From Methylotetracoccus oryzae (GTDB lineage Bacteria > Pseudomonadota > Gammaproteobacteria > Methylococcales > Methylococcaceae), in assembly GCF_006175985.1 (NCBI RefSeq), contig NZ_SRSH01000007.1, forward strand, positions 62,001-126,000: a stretch of 64,000 nt of DNA. The letters are read 5' to 3'. Both the position numbers and the translations under genes were made by a program. This document shows, piece after piece, positions 9,572-19,503 of this stretch. The stretch's first letter is position 1, and each line of letters starts with the position of its first letter. The notes under the pieces are model-generated. The model saw only the letters and a program-made list of their open reading frames with translations, did no database searches and was not told the DNA's origin.

Positions 9572-11191
9572 ATGACCAATGTTATGACCCTATCTCCTCG
9601 CGGTAAATTTGTCCTTAATCCGCTAACCTCGGCCCTTTTGGTCGTTCTATCGAGTCCCGCCGACGCCCAGTCGGGCCTCGTGGTCGATGGCCGCAAATGC
9701 ACACTCGCGGAGGCGATCACCGCCGCCAACACCGACACCGCGACGGGGGAATGCCCCGCGGGCCACGGCGCCGATACCCTGCAATTGACGGCGGCCACCT
9801 ACCGTCTCGCGGCGGCGCTACCACCCATCACGTCGACCATCACCTTGTTCGGCGACCCGGATCATGACCGCCAGAATGCCGTGATCGAGCCCGAGCCCGG
9901 CGGCCATTCGCTTCCGTTTTCGCTGCTGGTTGTAGGGCCGGGCGGCGACCTGACGGTCAAGCGCATAAATCTCCAGAACGCTGGAGTCCATGGCATCGTC
10001 GTGGATTATCAGGCTCTCAACCCCGACGACTGGTTTCCGTACTCCGGTACCGACGCGCGGCTGCAACTGGTGCAGAGCAAGGTATCCGGAAACGCCCGGA
10101 GCGGAGTCCTGGTTGCCAACTACGCGCGGGCCGAGATCAGACATTCGACCATTTCGGGCAATGACCGCGGCATCAGTTGCGATGGATATGCGGCCCAGTG
10201 CACCATCGACAACAGCGTCATCTCCGGCAATACCTCGTTCGGGATCTATAATCGCGGGTCCGTCAAGCTCAACGGAAGCAGCGTGATCGGGAACGGGGTC
10301 GGCCTGCGGGGCGAGGCTTTTCGAGGCGATCGCACGATCATCACGAACTCGACGATCGCGAATAACCTCGGGTCTGGTCTGGAACTCACACGGGAGCCGC
10401 GCGCTTCACTTTCCAACTCCACCGTATCCGGCAACGGCGGCATGGGCGTCGACGCGAGCGGTGTCTTCGACTATGGCGGCGAGACCCTGGCATTCGAAAG
10501 CAGCACGATCTCCGGCAATAGGGCCGGCGGGGTCCGCGTCGGAAAGCCCGGGCAAGGAGTGTACGGTTTGTCGTTGCGCAATTCTGTCATCGCCGGTAAC
10601 CCGGGAGGCGACACAGATTGTCGCAACGCCTACGTCACTTTCCTGAGCGGCGCGGTGATCGGTGACGGCAGTTGCAATGCGGCTGCAGCGGGCGCCTCCG
10701 TAGGAGACCCGGAACTCGGGCCCTTGCTGGACAATGGAGGAAACACCCGCACGCTGGCATTGGCGGATGACAGTCTGGCCCTCCACGCCGGCGATGGAGC
10801 GGAATGCGCCGGCACCGATCAACGGAACGCGTTGCGTCCTCGAGATCCCGCCTGCGATAGCGGCGCGTTCGAACGCATCTCAGCGGTCGCTCCGGCGATT
10901 AAGCCCACACTGGAATTTTTCGATGCCGAGGTCAAGGCCGGCCGTTTGGTCGGCGCCCGAGCCCCGGGAAAACCGTATCGCGTGCAGGCCGTCCGGAATC
11001 AGCTTTTGCTCGTGGGAGACTTCACGCTAAGGGGCGAAAATCCGAGCGCGTGCGCCCAAATCGCGCGCACGCTGCATCGAGTGGACCAGGATGGGATTGG
11101 GCCCGACGGTAACGACTATGTCACCGGACCCTCATCACCTGAGTTGGTTAGCCGCTTGGCCGCATTGCGCTTAGACCTGGGCTGCAAGTAG
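9572..11191 (+). CDS. Secreted right-handed beta-helix repeat protein with choice-of-anchor Q domain
   Basis: A 539-residue exported protein. Residues 1 to about 34 form a signal peptide ending at PADAQ. A CSLREA-like entry segment follows (VVDGRKCTLAEAITAANTD). A parallel beta-helix then has repeated short turns of the form STISGN, SVISGN and STIANN, roughly residues 140-370. The segment DPELGPLLDNGGNTRTLAL with ACDSGAFE is the choice-of-anchor Q signature. A roughly 100-residue C-terminal tail has no recognised domain. I chose the ATG at 9572 because it starts the signal peptide and has CGGAAG upstream. Such proteins are surface-associated or polysaccharide-interacting; no enzyme activity can be assigned. 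Confidence 0.8.
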   Translation: MTNVMTLSPRGKFVLNPLTSALLVVLSSPADAQSGLVVDGRKCTLAEAITAANTDTATGECPAGHGADTLQLTAATYRLAAALPPITSTITLFGDPDHDRQNAVIEPEPGGHSLPFSLLVVGPGGDLTVKRINLQNAGVHGIVVDYQALNPDDWFPYSGTDARLQLVQSKVSGNARSGVLVANYARAEIRHSTISGNDRGISCDGYAAQCTIDNSVISGNTSFGIYNRGSVKLNGSSVIGNGVGLRGEAFRGDRTIITNSTIANNLGSGLELTREPRASLSNSTVSGNGGMGVDASGVFDYGGETLAFESSTISGNRAGGVRVGKPGQGVYGLSLRNSVIAGNPGGDTDCRNAYVTFLSGAVIGDGSCNAAAAGASVGDPELGPLLDNGGNTRTLALADDSLALHAGDGAECAGTDQRNALRPRDPACDSGAFERISAVAPAIKPTLEFFDAEVKAGRLVGARAPGKPYRVQAVRNQLLLVGDFTLRGENPSACAQIARTLHRVDQDGIGPDGNDYVTGPSSPELVSRLAALRLDLGCK

Positions 11192-11572
11192 CGATTTTCC
11201 GGGCGATGGCTCGGTAGGCAACAAGGATCCGCCGTAGCCGACCTGCTAGTCATTGCGCTTCGGCGACTCATGTTGTTATTCGGCGCTCGGCCGCCGAAAA
11301 CCGCACTGTCGTTGCCCGTTCGGGAATGAGCCCGATCACCGAACTTGGCGGGTCTTGTTCGGATAGGCGTTCTTGCGGGGGCCGGGCGGACTGTCCAATC
11401 GTGGCCCTGTTTGGGTGCCGCACCGCCCCCCCCCTTTAAAGTGAACCCGGTGCCGCGGGCACGTCCCATCATGCTCGCGACCCGCACTGTCTGCGGCCCG
11501 TTGCACCCCCGGCGCAGCACGACAACCAGAACCCGCAGAGGATCTCCGGCGGCGGCCGCATGCCTTCGTCCC
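11192..11572. other. Intergenic stretch between convergent genes, no gene seen
   Basis: These 381 bases separate the beta-helix gene from the convergent methyltransferase gene. They hold a 7-base inverted repeat at 11279-11298 (TTCGGCG / CGCCGAA) without a T-tract and a run of C at about 11425-11434. No supported gene or clear terminator was found. Confidence 0.45.
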
Positions 11573-12355
11573 TTAATCCCGCTGTGCCAGTAGCACGATC
11601 TGTTCGGTGCGCAACACGGCCTCCCGATAGACCGCCAGCAAGGCGGCGGGCGGTTCTGCGGCACACTGCGTCGTGTAACGCCTCAAGATTCGGAAGCCAC
11701 CTTGGACCAACAGGGACTCGAGTTGGTCTGCCGTGATCCGGTTCAAAGTGTTGAACGTCGACCACAAGCGTTTGAATTCATCTGAAGTGGGGCAACTCCG
11801 GTGGAGCTTCATGCGGTAGATGTTCGACTGATTCGTCAGGTGCCCCCAGGGCTCGGAGATCTTGTGGGACAGGTGGGAGCCTTCCGCCGAGTAGTAAAGT
11901 GGGGCAATCTGGACGAAAAGGAAACCGCCGGCCTTGAGCGCGGTCCGCAGCGCCTCGGTCGTACCGTCCAGCAACCGTTGGTCGACGTGTTCGAGCACCG
12001 ACCAGGAATAAATCAGATCGAAACGATCATCCGTTGAGTCGAGCCTGCCGGGTGAGGTCCGACGAAAAACCAAATTTGCCGGCAACTCCGTCAGGCCCAG
12101 ATAAGCCGCGGCGCGCCGCCGACAGTCCCTGAACTCCGCTCCGATATCGGTGCCCACGACCCTGCGGCAACCGAGTTGCGATGCTACCCCAAGTGCCATG
12201 TCGCCTTGTCCGCAACCGAAGTCCATGACTTCGGCCTCCGTCCATGGAAAATCCGCACCCATCCAGTCACGCAGGACTCCCGGCAATTCCTCGAACTTGA
12301 CCCGAAACGTTTCGTCCGGACAGGTCTTGTTCGGATGCTGTTGCTGAGCGTTCAT
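11573..12355 (-). CDS. Class I SAM-dependent methyltransferase
   Basis: A 260-residue cytosolic protein with a Rossmann-type methyltransferase fold. Motif I is VMDFGCGQGDMALGVA, the acidic strand 2 end is VVGTDIG, and motif IV is the FDLIYSWSVLEHV region, followed by LKAGGFLFVQI. This is the pattern of UbiE/Methyltransf_11-type enzymes, which act on small molecules. The substrate is unknown. It follows the porin gene on the same strand with a 214-base gap, and shares no clear pathway with its neighbours. Confidence 0.8.
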   Translation of the reverse strand: MNAQQQHPNKTCPDETFRVKFEELPGVLRDWMGADFPWTEAEVMDFGCGQGDMALGVASQLGCRRVVGTDIGAEFRDCRRRAAAYLGLTELPANLVFRRTSPGRLDSTDDRFDLIYSWSVLEHVDQRLLDGTTEALRTALKAGGFLFVQIAPLYYSAEGSHLSHKISEPWGHLTNQSNIYRMKLHRSCPTSDEFKRLWSTFNTLNRITADQLESLLVQGGFRILRRYTTQCAAEPPAALLAVYREAVLRTEQIVLLAQRD

Positions 12356-12517
12356 GTCGATGTCGCGACCCGGGGTTGGGGACCTTCTGCCGTTGCCATC
12401 CTACGCGGTGAACGTGCGCAGCGCCCAACTGTATCGGCAGGACGCTGTGATTGTCGAGCCTGCTGCTGCCGCCGTGCACCGTGCCAGCGGCGCCGCCAGC
12501 GAACGTACCGCAACCCA

Positions 12518-12540
12518 GGGCTTGGGCCGGGCCTAAGCCC
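12518..12540 (-). terminator. GC-rich palindrome downstream of the porin gene
   Basis: GGGCTTxGGCC and its complement form an almost uninterrupted 23-base palindrome 30 bases beyond the porin stop on the minus strand. There is no U-tract, so it could be a terminator of unusual form or a transcript-stabilising hairpin. Confidence 0.35.
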
Positions 12541-12569
12541 TTGCTACGCTCAGGTGATCGCGCATCCTG

Positions 12570-14222
12570 TCAAAATCGCAGTTCCGTCTGGGCGTAGAAG
12601 TAATTGACGTTATCGTGGTTGGTTGGCGCCCCGGGCGCGTTGCGGGCGAAGTCGCCCTTGATCAGGCAGTTCCATCCGCCTTCGAGCGAGATGTTGTCGT
12701 GGGCATCCCAGCGAATCGCGAACTCCACCGTCTGCCCCATGAAATCGCCTGAGCGCCCGGTCGGATCGATCAGGCCGGCCGGCTGCCACAACGCCTTCGA
12801 GTCCGCCATCCACCACGCGCGATAGGCCAGAAAGCTCGTGACGTCGCGGTGCGGTACGACGAACAGCCGGGCACCGGGAGCATTGATGTTGTTGCGCGCG
12901 AACGGCCCCCAGATACCGGTAGGCCCGTATTCCCAGCGCCGCGCACCGTACAGGGTGTCGAAGGAATTCGTCGTCGTGCCGCTGCCGTTCGTGCCGCCGG
13001 TCGCATAGTCGTACTGCACCACGAAGCGCGGGTCCCAGGGCAGGTCGAAGGTATACCCGAACTGGATGTGCTGCATGTAGGCCTCGTGATCGAGCTGGCG
13101 CGACAGCGCGTTGACGCGGGAGGTACCGGTCTGCGCGATGCTCTCGCCCTCGAAATCAAATTCACCCTTTTTGGCGTTGCGGAAGACCCGGAAACCCGGC
13201 GTGAACAACTGCCGGTTGCGCGCGCTCCGTTCGTCCTCGTCGAGGTAGTAGAGATAGAGCTCGCCCCGAATATCCCACGGTAGCGCCTGGGTGTCGGCGA
13301 AGAAGCCCGTGAAGACCGTCCCCTCCTGTTCCTGATCCCAGGCCCAGTCGTTGTTTAGAAGCTGGGCCTTGTCTTCCGGGAGGCGCACGACCGGCACCAT
13401 CGCAAAGGGGTAGATTTGCCAGGCACCCTCGCCTTCTCGTATCCGTAGCTTGAGGCCGGTGAAGGCGTTGGTCGTGTTCCGGAACACGTTGCGCGCGACG
13501 AGTCGCCGGCTGCCGAACTCCATCGTCTGGCGACCCGCGATCGCCTCGAAGCCCAGCCCCGTGTCCGCCAGGTTCTGGGTCGCATAGGCGCCATAGATCT
13601 GCGTGAAGTCGGCGACATTGACCATCGTGTTGTTCAATGTGTAGGTTGGCTCGGCGCCGAACTGCCGCGCATCCCAGAACTCGAACCCGGCCCGGAGGCC
13701 GGCATAGTTCGCTTCCAGCCACAGCACGGTCTGCAACGGAATCTGGTGCTGGCCACCGGTCTGGCCGCGCTGCCACGGCACGTCGAAGGTTTCGTACCGC
13801 GTCCGCTGCTCCAACATGCCGTTCAGCCATTCCGGCATCCCGAGCATCTTCTTCGCGTTGTAATGCTCGTGTAAGTCCCAGCGATTCTTGCCGGTGACCC
13901 AGTCCTTGCGCTGGCTGCCGCCCGCGGTCAAGCCCCAGCGGTTGGGGCGTTTGTACTCCGGGGGTGTCGTGCCTTTCTTGTCCTCTGCGGGTGTCTTGCC
14001 CACACCAGGGTCGGTCGTCTGGCTGTCCTTTGCGGTTGCCTTGTCCTCAGGGGGCGGAAGGGCCTTGGCTTTACGCGCTGGCGCCGCGGCATGTTGGGTG
14101 GCATCCGTGGGTGCTCCGGCCTTGAGAGGGGCAGGACTTTCCACTGCGATCGCGACCCCACTGGCGAGTAATCCCAGCAGCAACGCCATCATCGGGACTC
14201 GGTAGCAGGCATCGTGTCGCAT
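12570..14222 (-). CDS. Alginate-export-family outer-membrane porin
   Basis: A 550-residue outer-membrane beta-barrel. The signal peptide covers residues 1 to about 26 (ends ASGVAIA). A polar Ala/Pro/Lys/Thr-rich linker follows to about residue 95. An Alginate_exp-type barrel then runs from RWGLTAGG to a C-terminal YAQTELRF ending in Phe, as outer-membrane proteins do. Segments such as AIAGRQTMEFGSRRLV and the alternating strands support this. The ATG has AGGAAG upstream. No alginate synthesis genes are near, so the family name should not be read as substrate proof. It probably admits sugars or small anions. Confidence 0.8.
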   Translation of the reverse strand: MRHDACYRVPMMALLLGLLASGVAIAVESPAPLKAGAPTDATQHAAAPARKAKALPPPEDKATAKDSQTTDPGVGKTPAEDKKGTTPPEYKRPNRWGLTAGGSQRKDWVTGKNRWDLHEHYNAKKMLGMPEWLNGMLEQRTRYETFDVPWQRGQTGGQHQIPLQTVLWLEANYAGLRAGFEFWDARQFGAEPTYTLNNTMVNVADFTQIYGAYATQNLADTGLGFEAIAGRQTMEFGSRRLVARNVFRNTTNAFTGLKLRIREGEGAWQIYPFAMVPVVRLPEDKAQLLNNDWAWDQEQEGTVFTGFFADTQALPWDIRGELYLYYLDEDERSARNRQLFTPGFRVFRNAKKGEFDFEGESIAQTGTSRVNALSRQLDHEAYMQHIQFGYTFDLPWDPRFVVQYDYATGGTNGSGTTTNSFDTLYGARRWEYGPTGIWGPFARNNINAPGARLFVVPHRDVTSFLAYRAWWMADSKALWQPAGLIDPTGRSGDFMGQTVEFAIRWDAHDNISLEGGWNCLIKGDFARNAPGAPTNHDNVNYFYAQTELRF

Positions 14223-14579
14223 CGCGCTTCCTGAGGTCGGCCTATCGTTATGGTGACACTACAATAATGCCAGCTGTAACCGAAACGCAACTCACATTTG
14301 CAATTCAGACACACCATTTCCTGATCGTGCAAAGATCGACACTAACGGAGCCGTTTTCGCTACGGGATTGACTCCCGAAAAGGCCAAACACCCTAATCAA
14401 GGCTGGCCGGCACAAGCCGGTTTTGGAAATGCTCCGTCGATGAACGGCAGGTGGAATGCCCTTAAGGCCTAAGGTACACTGCTTTACGTCGCCCGGTATA
14501 TAACGACTGCCCGCCATCGACGCGACCCCCGGATTTCGGCCCCCTCCCTGGGCCACGAACCAACGAAAGGTGATCCTGA
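14223..14579. other. Divergent promoter region, porin / modA
   Basis: This 357-base region lies between divergent starts. It contains the ModE-box-like site listed separately and short inverted repeats such as GGCTGGCCGG near 14400. It has no coding frame of note. It must carry promoters for both the porin gene and the mod operon. Confidence 0.5.
14480..14506 (+). promoter_or_regulatory. ModE-box-like operator upstream of modA
   Basis: The right half TATATAACGA (14497-14506) matches the ModE half-site TATATAACGAT at 10 of 10 bases. The left half TGCTTTACG (14480-14488) is a weak match to CGCTATATA (5 of 9), with an 8-base spacer. It sits 73 bases upstream of modA in an operon that encodes its own ModE, so molybdate-responsive autoregulation is likely. 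Confidence 0.5.
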
Positions 14580-15326
<747 letters not shown>

Positions 15327-15350
15327 ACCTTCACCTAAGGCGACATTCAC

Positions 15351-16022
15351 ATGGATGCGGCCAGCCTAGGCGCCGTGCAGCTCACGCTGAAACTCGCAAC
15401 GGCGGTAACGGCCCTGCTGCTGGTGATCGGGACACCGATCGCCTGGTGGTTGGCCCGGACCCGGTCGAAGCTCAAGGCGTTGGTCGGTGCCATCGTTTCC
15501 CTGCCGCTCGTTCTCCCGCCGACGGTCCTGGGCTTCTACATGCTGCTGGCGATGGGGCCGCACGGAGCAATCGGCCATCTGACGCAGTTCCTGGGACTGG
15601 GCCTGTTGCCCTTCACATTCCCCGGCCTGGTGATCACGTCGGTCATCTATTCGATGCCTTTCGTCGTGCAGCCGATACAGAACGCTTTCACTGCGCTGGG
15701 GGAGCGGCCGCTTGAAGCCGCTGCGACGCTGCGAGCGGGGCCCTGGGACACTTTTTTCTCTGTGGTCGTACCCTTGGCGCGACCGGGGTTCATCACCGCA
15801 GCCATTCTCGGCTTCGCCCACACGGTCGGCGAGTTCGGCGTGGTGCTGATGATCGGCGGCAACATACCGGGCAAGACTCGCGTGATCTCGGTCCAGATCT
15901 ACGATCACGTCGAGGCCATGGAATATACGCAGGCGCATTGGCTGGCCGGTGGCATGGTGCTCTTTTCCTTCCTCGTGCTGCTGGCGCTCTACAGCCTGCA
16001 ACCGGCCACGCGTGGACACTGA
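15351..16022 (+). CDS. modB: Molybdate ABC transporter permease ModB
   Basis: Inner-membrane permease of 223 residues with about five or six membrane segments. The binding-protein-dependent EAA loop reads [26 protein letters not shown], where the coupling helix meets ModC. AAGG precedes the ATG. The last 11 bases overlap the GTG start of modC, so the two are translationally coupled. Confidence 0.95.
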   Translation: MDAASLGAVQLTLKLATAVTALLLVIGTPIAWWLARTRSKLKALVGAIVSLPLVLPPTVLGFYMLLAMGPHGAIGHLTQFLGLGLLPFTFPGLVITSVIYSMPFVVQPIQNAFTALGERPLEAAATLRAGPWDTFFSVVVPLARPGFITAAILGFAHTVGEFGVVLMIGGNIPGKTRVISVQIYDHVEAMEYTQAHWLAGGMVLFSFLVLLALYSLQPATRGH

Positions 16023-17121
16023 AGCCGCAGAATCGGCCGCCGGTGGCGGCATCCGCATCGCCCTGCGCCAGATCTATCCCGGGTTCAGCCTGCAGGTGGA
16101 TTTGCACCTTCCCGGCTCCGGCGTGACCGCGCTGTTCGGCCATTCCGGGTCCGGCAAAACAACCTTGCTGCGCTGCGTGGCGGGCCTGGAGCATGCACCA
16201 GCGGGCTTCCTGAAGATCAACGGGCAGGTCTGGCAGGACGACGCGAAAGGCGTTTTTCTCCCGACGTATCGGCGCCCCCTGGGTTACGTCTTCCAGGAAG
16301 CCAGCCTGTTCGAGCACCTGACGGTGACGCGGAACCTCGACTTCGGCCAAAGGCGGGTCCCGCGCGAATCCAGAAGAGTGTCGCTTGATCACGCGATCAG
16401 CCTGCTGGGCATCGAGCACTTGCTCGACCGCCGACCGGCCAGCCTCTCCGGGGGTGAGCGGCAGCGCGTCGCGATTGCCCGGGCGCTCCTGACGAGCCCC
16501 AGCCTGTTGTTGCTCGATGAGCCACTGGCCGCGCTCGACCTCGCGCGAAAGCGCGAGATCGTGCCCTACCTGGAGCGTCTGCACGACGAACTGGATATCC
16601 CCGTGCTGTACGTGAGCCACTCGCCCGACGAAGTCGCACAACTGGCCGACCATCTGGTACTGATGGCGAACGGATCGGTGGTCGCGCATGGCCCCCTGCA
16701 GGAAACGCTGGCCCGGCTGGATCTTACAGCCGCGTTCGCGGACGATGCCGGCGTCGTGTTGGACACCATCGTCGCCGCCCACGACGACAGCGATGAACTC
16801 AGCCGGCTCGACTTCGCCGGCGGCAGCCTGTTCGTCGCCCGCCGCCCGGAGGCCATCGGGCGAAGACTGCGCTGCCGGGTGCACGCCCGTGACGTGAGTC
16901 TCACACTGGAGCGCGCCGGGCACACCAGCATCATGAATATTCTGCCGGCCACGGTGGTCGACATCGGACCGCTCGAAAGTCCGGGGCACGTGCTGGTCCG
17001 GCTGCAGGCCAACGGCACGCCCTTGCTCGCCAGAATCACGCGGCGTTCAAGTCGCGCGCTGAACCTCGGGCCTGGGCTGCCCGTCTGGGCGCAGGTCAAA
17101 GCGGTTGCGCTCCTTGATTAG
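16012..17121 (+). CDS. modC: Molybdate ABC transporter ATPase ModC
   Basis: A 369-residue cytosolic ATPase. Walker A is GHSGSGKTT, the Q-loop is [14 protein letters not shown], the ABC signature is [16 protein letters not shown], and Walker B is [12 protein letters not shown], with the switch His in [11 protein letters not shown]-terminal TOBE/Mop domain (about residues 295-365) binds molybdate and can inhibit the pump. I chose the GTG at 16012 inside the end of modB; the upstream frame is only the antisense reading of modB's end. The next gene begins within a few bases. Confidence 0.94.
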   Translation: MDTEAAESAAGGGIRIALRQIYPGFSLQVDLHLPGSGVTALFGHSGSGKTTLLRCVAGLEHAPAGFLKINGQVWQDDAKGVFLPTYRRPLGYVFQEASLFEHLTVTRNLDFGQRRVPRESRRVSLDHAISLLGIEHLLDRRPASLSGGERQRVAIARALLTSPSLLLLDEPLAALDLARKREIVPYLERLHDELDIPVLYVSHSPDEVAQLADHLVLMANGSVVAHGPLQETLARLDLTAAFADDAGVVLDTIVAAHDDSDELSRLDFAGGSLFVARRPEAIGRRLRCRVHARDVSLTLERAGHTSIMNILPATVVDIGPLESPGHVLVRLQANGTPLLARITRRSSRALNLGPGLPVWAQVKAVALLD

Positions 17122-17189
17122 CGATGGACGGTATGGGAGCACCACGACTACTATCCGGCGTTGTCCTAATCAGACCCACCGGACGTGGC

Positions 17190-18005
17190 ATGCGCAAATC
17201 CACCAGACAACCCCCATCCCCAGTGCAGTTGATCGATGGCGAACTTCGCATCGGCGGCCACCTCAACGCCCGGCTTTTCAACCTGCTCGAGGCGGTCGAA
17301 CGCATCGGCTCGATCAACCGCGCGGCCCGCGAGGTCGGGCTCAGCTACAAGGGCGCGTGGGAGATGATCGAGCGGGCCAACAGTTTGTCCCCGCGCATGC
17401 TGATCGAAACCGCGACCGGCGGTCGCGACGGCGGAGGCACGAAACTGACCGAGACCGGACGCAAACTGTTGTCCCTGTTTTCACGACTTCAGGAAGAACA
17501 CCGCCTATTCCTGGACGATCTCAATCGCAATCTGGCGGATGATCCCGAACTGTTATTGTGGCTAAGGAGACTGTTCATGAAGGCAAGCGCGCGTAATCAA
17601 TGGTTTGGTACGATCGCCGATGTGGATATCGGCGCCGTCAACGCTGAAGTCTATGTGGAACTGAAAGGAGGCGCGCGCCTGGTCGCGGCAGTGACCAGAG
17701 AGTCGGTCGCCTCGCTGGGTCTCGCCAAGGGCAAAGAAGTCCTGGCGCTGGTCAAGGCGCCGCTGGTGATGGTCGTGGCCGACCTGGAAGGCTATCGGCT
17801 TTCGGCCCGCAACCAGCTGTCCGGCACCATCACTCATCTGCAGAAGGGTGCCGTCAATGCCGAGGTCGTGATCGGCCTGCCCGGTGGCGACTCGGTCGCG
17901 GCGACGATCACCAATCAAAGCGTCGAATCGCTCGGTCTGGCGACCGGCATCCCGGCCACTGCCGTTTTCAAGGCCGGCGCGGTCATTCTTGGCGTAACCG
18001 ACTGA
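17190..18005 (+). CDS. modE: ModE-type molybdate-dependent transcriptional regulator
   Basis: A 271-residue regulator. The N-terminal winged helix is visible in LLEAVERIGSINRAAREVGLSYKGAWEMIERAN and in TATGGRDGGGTKLTETGRKLL. Two Mop domains follow, each with the motif SARNQxxGTI (residues about 131-200 and 205-270), which bind molybdate. It directly follows modC, unlike E. coli where modE is divergent. A start at 17124 would add 22 residues; the ATG at 17190 has GGACG at a better distance and matches the usual ModE length. It probably represses the operon through the site near 14497 when molybdate is plentiful. Confidence 0.92.
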   Translation: MRKSTRQPPSPVQLIDGELRIGGHLNARLFNLLEAVERIGSINRAAREVGLSYKGAWEMIERANSLSPRMLIETATGGRDGGGTKLTETGRKLLSLFSRLQEEHRLFLDDLNRNLADDPELLLWLRRLFMKASARNQWFGTIADVDIGAVNAEVYVELKGGARLVAAVTRESVASLGLAKGKEVLALVKAPLVMVVADLEGYRLSARNQLSGTITHLQKGAVNAEVVIGLPGGDSVAATITNQSVESLGLATGIPATAVFKAGAVILGVTD

Positions 18006-18155
18006 TGTGCTGCCCGGGCGGCAGCTCCGATCCCGGGGCTTCCCGCCCTGCGCATACTTTGGCAGGGCCCCGAGCCACGGAGGAGATTCGCAAGTTCGGA
18101 CAGCTGGCGGCCACGACCGGCCTCAGGTCCGAGGACCCCAGCGCCCGAGGCGCGT

Positions 18156-18914
18156 TCACCGCCGGATACGGTCAGCCCATTCCGCAGTCACATCGGCCGA
18201 GTCCAATTCGAAGACTGTCGTGGAATCAGGACATAGCGCGACGTCTTCGTAAGCCACGATGCGGACATCGCTCAGGCCGATCACCAGTTCAAACGGTTCG
18301 GCCGAAAGCATGTCGCGCAGCTGCGCTCCAAGCAGAGCGTCGACCTGTTCCAACTCGGCGCTTGCGGCGCGCGTCGGCGTCTCGGGTCGTTCCAACACAC
18401 CCAGAACCATGAAGAAGTCATTATCCTCTCGATACTTGTGCGCCATCCCGCAGACTTCCTCGAGTTCGTCGCGCAAAGCACGGAGTGCGCCGTAACCGAC
18501 AAAATCCCCCCCGCAATGGGGCCAGCCGATCAACGTAGCGCGCCGGTTCGACCACTGCAGCTGAAAACTCCGTTCATAGGGCGTGCGACCGGAACTGAGG
18601 AACGGCGCAGCGCCGCGGGCGAAACCGCCGAAACGAATGCTCAGCGGCAGATGCCGTTCAAGCGTCGGCAACAGCCGGTCAAAACGCATGACCGTTCGTT
18701 CTCCGGTTCGAGCCAGCAGATTGGCATTGATCAACGCCCCGTCGTCGTCGAGGTATTCCAGCCCGACAACCGTGGCGTGTATCTGTTCCAGTGCGTAGGG
18801 CCGGAAGAACGGCTGCAAAGGCGATTTTCGGATCGATTCCAGGCAGCGCGACAACAGCGCGGCGTAGGCTACCGACTTCGCTCCATAACAGGCCACCAGC
18901 GACAACTGCTTCAT
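18156..18914 (-). CDS. Uncharacterised protein with a 2H-phosphoesterase-like HAT motif
   Basis: A 252-residue soluble protein that I do not recognise with certainty. Near residue 45, HATVVGLE looks like the first HxT motif of 2H (2'-5' RNA ligase-like) phosphoesterases. The expected second motif is not clear: FFMVLGVL stands where it might be. Other features are a basic and aromatic middle region (ERSFQLQWSNRRATLIGWPHCGG) and an acidic C-terminal third. AGAGG precedes the ATG, which supports a real gene. It converges with modE and is divergent from the next gene. Its function is unknown. Confidence 0.6.
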   Translation of the reverse strand: MKQLSLVACYGAKSVAYAALLSRCLESIRKSPLQPFFRPYALEQIHATVVGLEYLDDDGALINANLLARTGERTVMRFDRLLPTLERHLPLSIRFGGFARGAAPFLSSGRTPYERSFQLQWSNRRATLIGWPHCGGDFVGYGALRALRDELEEVCGMAHKYREDNDFFMVLGVLERPETPTRAASAELEQVDALLGAQLRDMLSAEPFELVIGLSDVRIVAYEDVALCPDSTTVFELDSADVTAEWADRIRR

Positions 18915-19503
18915 GGTCGAGACCTCTGGACCGTGGGATCGTGACGGACGGCACGGATCGATGCGGCGAGAGACAACATCAAGACTCCGGGTTCAGGGCA
19001 CAAGGCCGCGAATACACCCAAATCGGTGCGCGAAACAGCCCACTCTTGCGTCGCGGAGAACGGGCCAACGCCTTCGCATCCGCCAGTCGGCTGCTGAGAC
19101 CTTTGGCAACGCTAGCCCGCGTGCGAGCGGGCCGCCCTGTCGTCGTTTTCACAACAGCCCTGCTCCGACGGCGGTGCACTCCGGCGTCATCGTCCGGTCA
19201 TGACGCCCTGCTACTTTACCGCGCTTGGGCGGACGGGGCTCACCGTAACGGATAGCGCCTCCGGCTCCGGACTCGCGTCACCGAGCTGACGTTGTCCAGA
19301 CGCCACAACGGTGACGCCCAGACGGTGCTCATCGGATGCTGAACCGATAGGAAACGACACGGAAGCCTGCCGCACCGCTTACCGGGAACGTTGGCGCGTG
19401 GCTTGCATGCTTTTTGGGGAGGAAGTGCTTGGCAAGGCGGAGGCACCGAGCCCCGCATTGACCCACGCCGCATCAGGACAGGAACCAAAGGGGGGACCCC
19501 ATC
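18915..19503. other. Divergent intergenic region with a sigma-54 promoter
   Basis: These 589 bases lie between two divergent orphan genes. No gene is supported; the open frames on both strands are Arg- and Pro-rich shadows. The only strong signals are the sigma-54 promoter at 19391 and the ribosome binding site just before 19504. Confidence 0.5.
19391..19408 (+). promoter_or_regulatory. Sigma-54 (RpoN) -24/-12 promoter
   Basis: TTGGCGCG, four bases, then TTGCAT fits the sigma-54 consensus YTGGCACGrNNNTTGCW, with the required GG-N10-GC spacing exact (GG 19393-19394, GC 19405-19406). Transcription would start near 19418, about 85 bases before the next start codon. A bEBP enhancer site was not identified. 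Confidence 0.65.

Noticed and set aside
11279-11298. 7-base inverted repeat as a bidirectional terminator
   Set aside because: No T-tract on either strand; could be chance in high G+C DNA.
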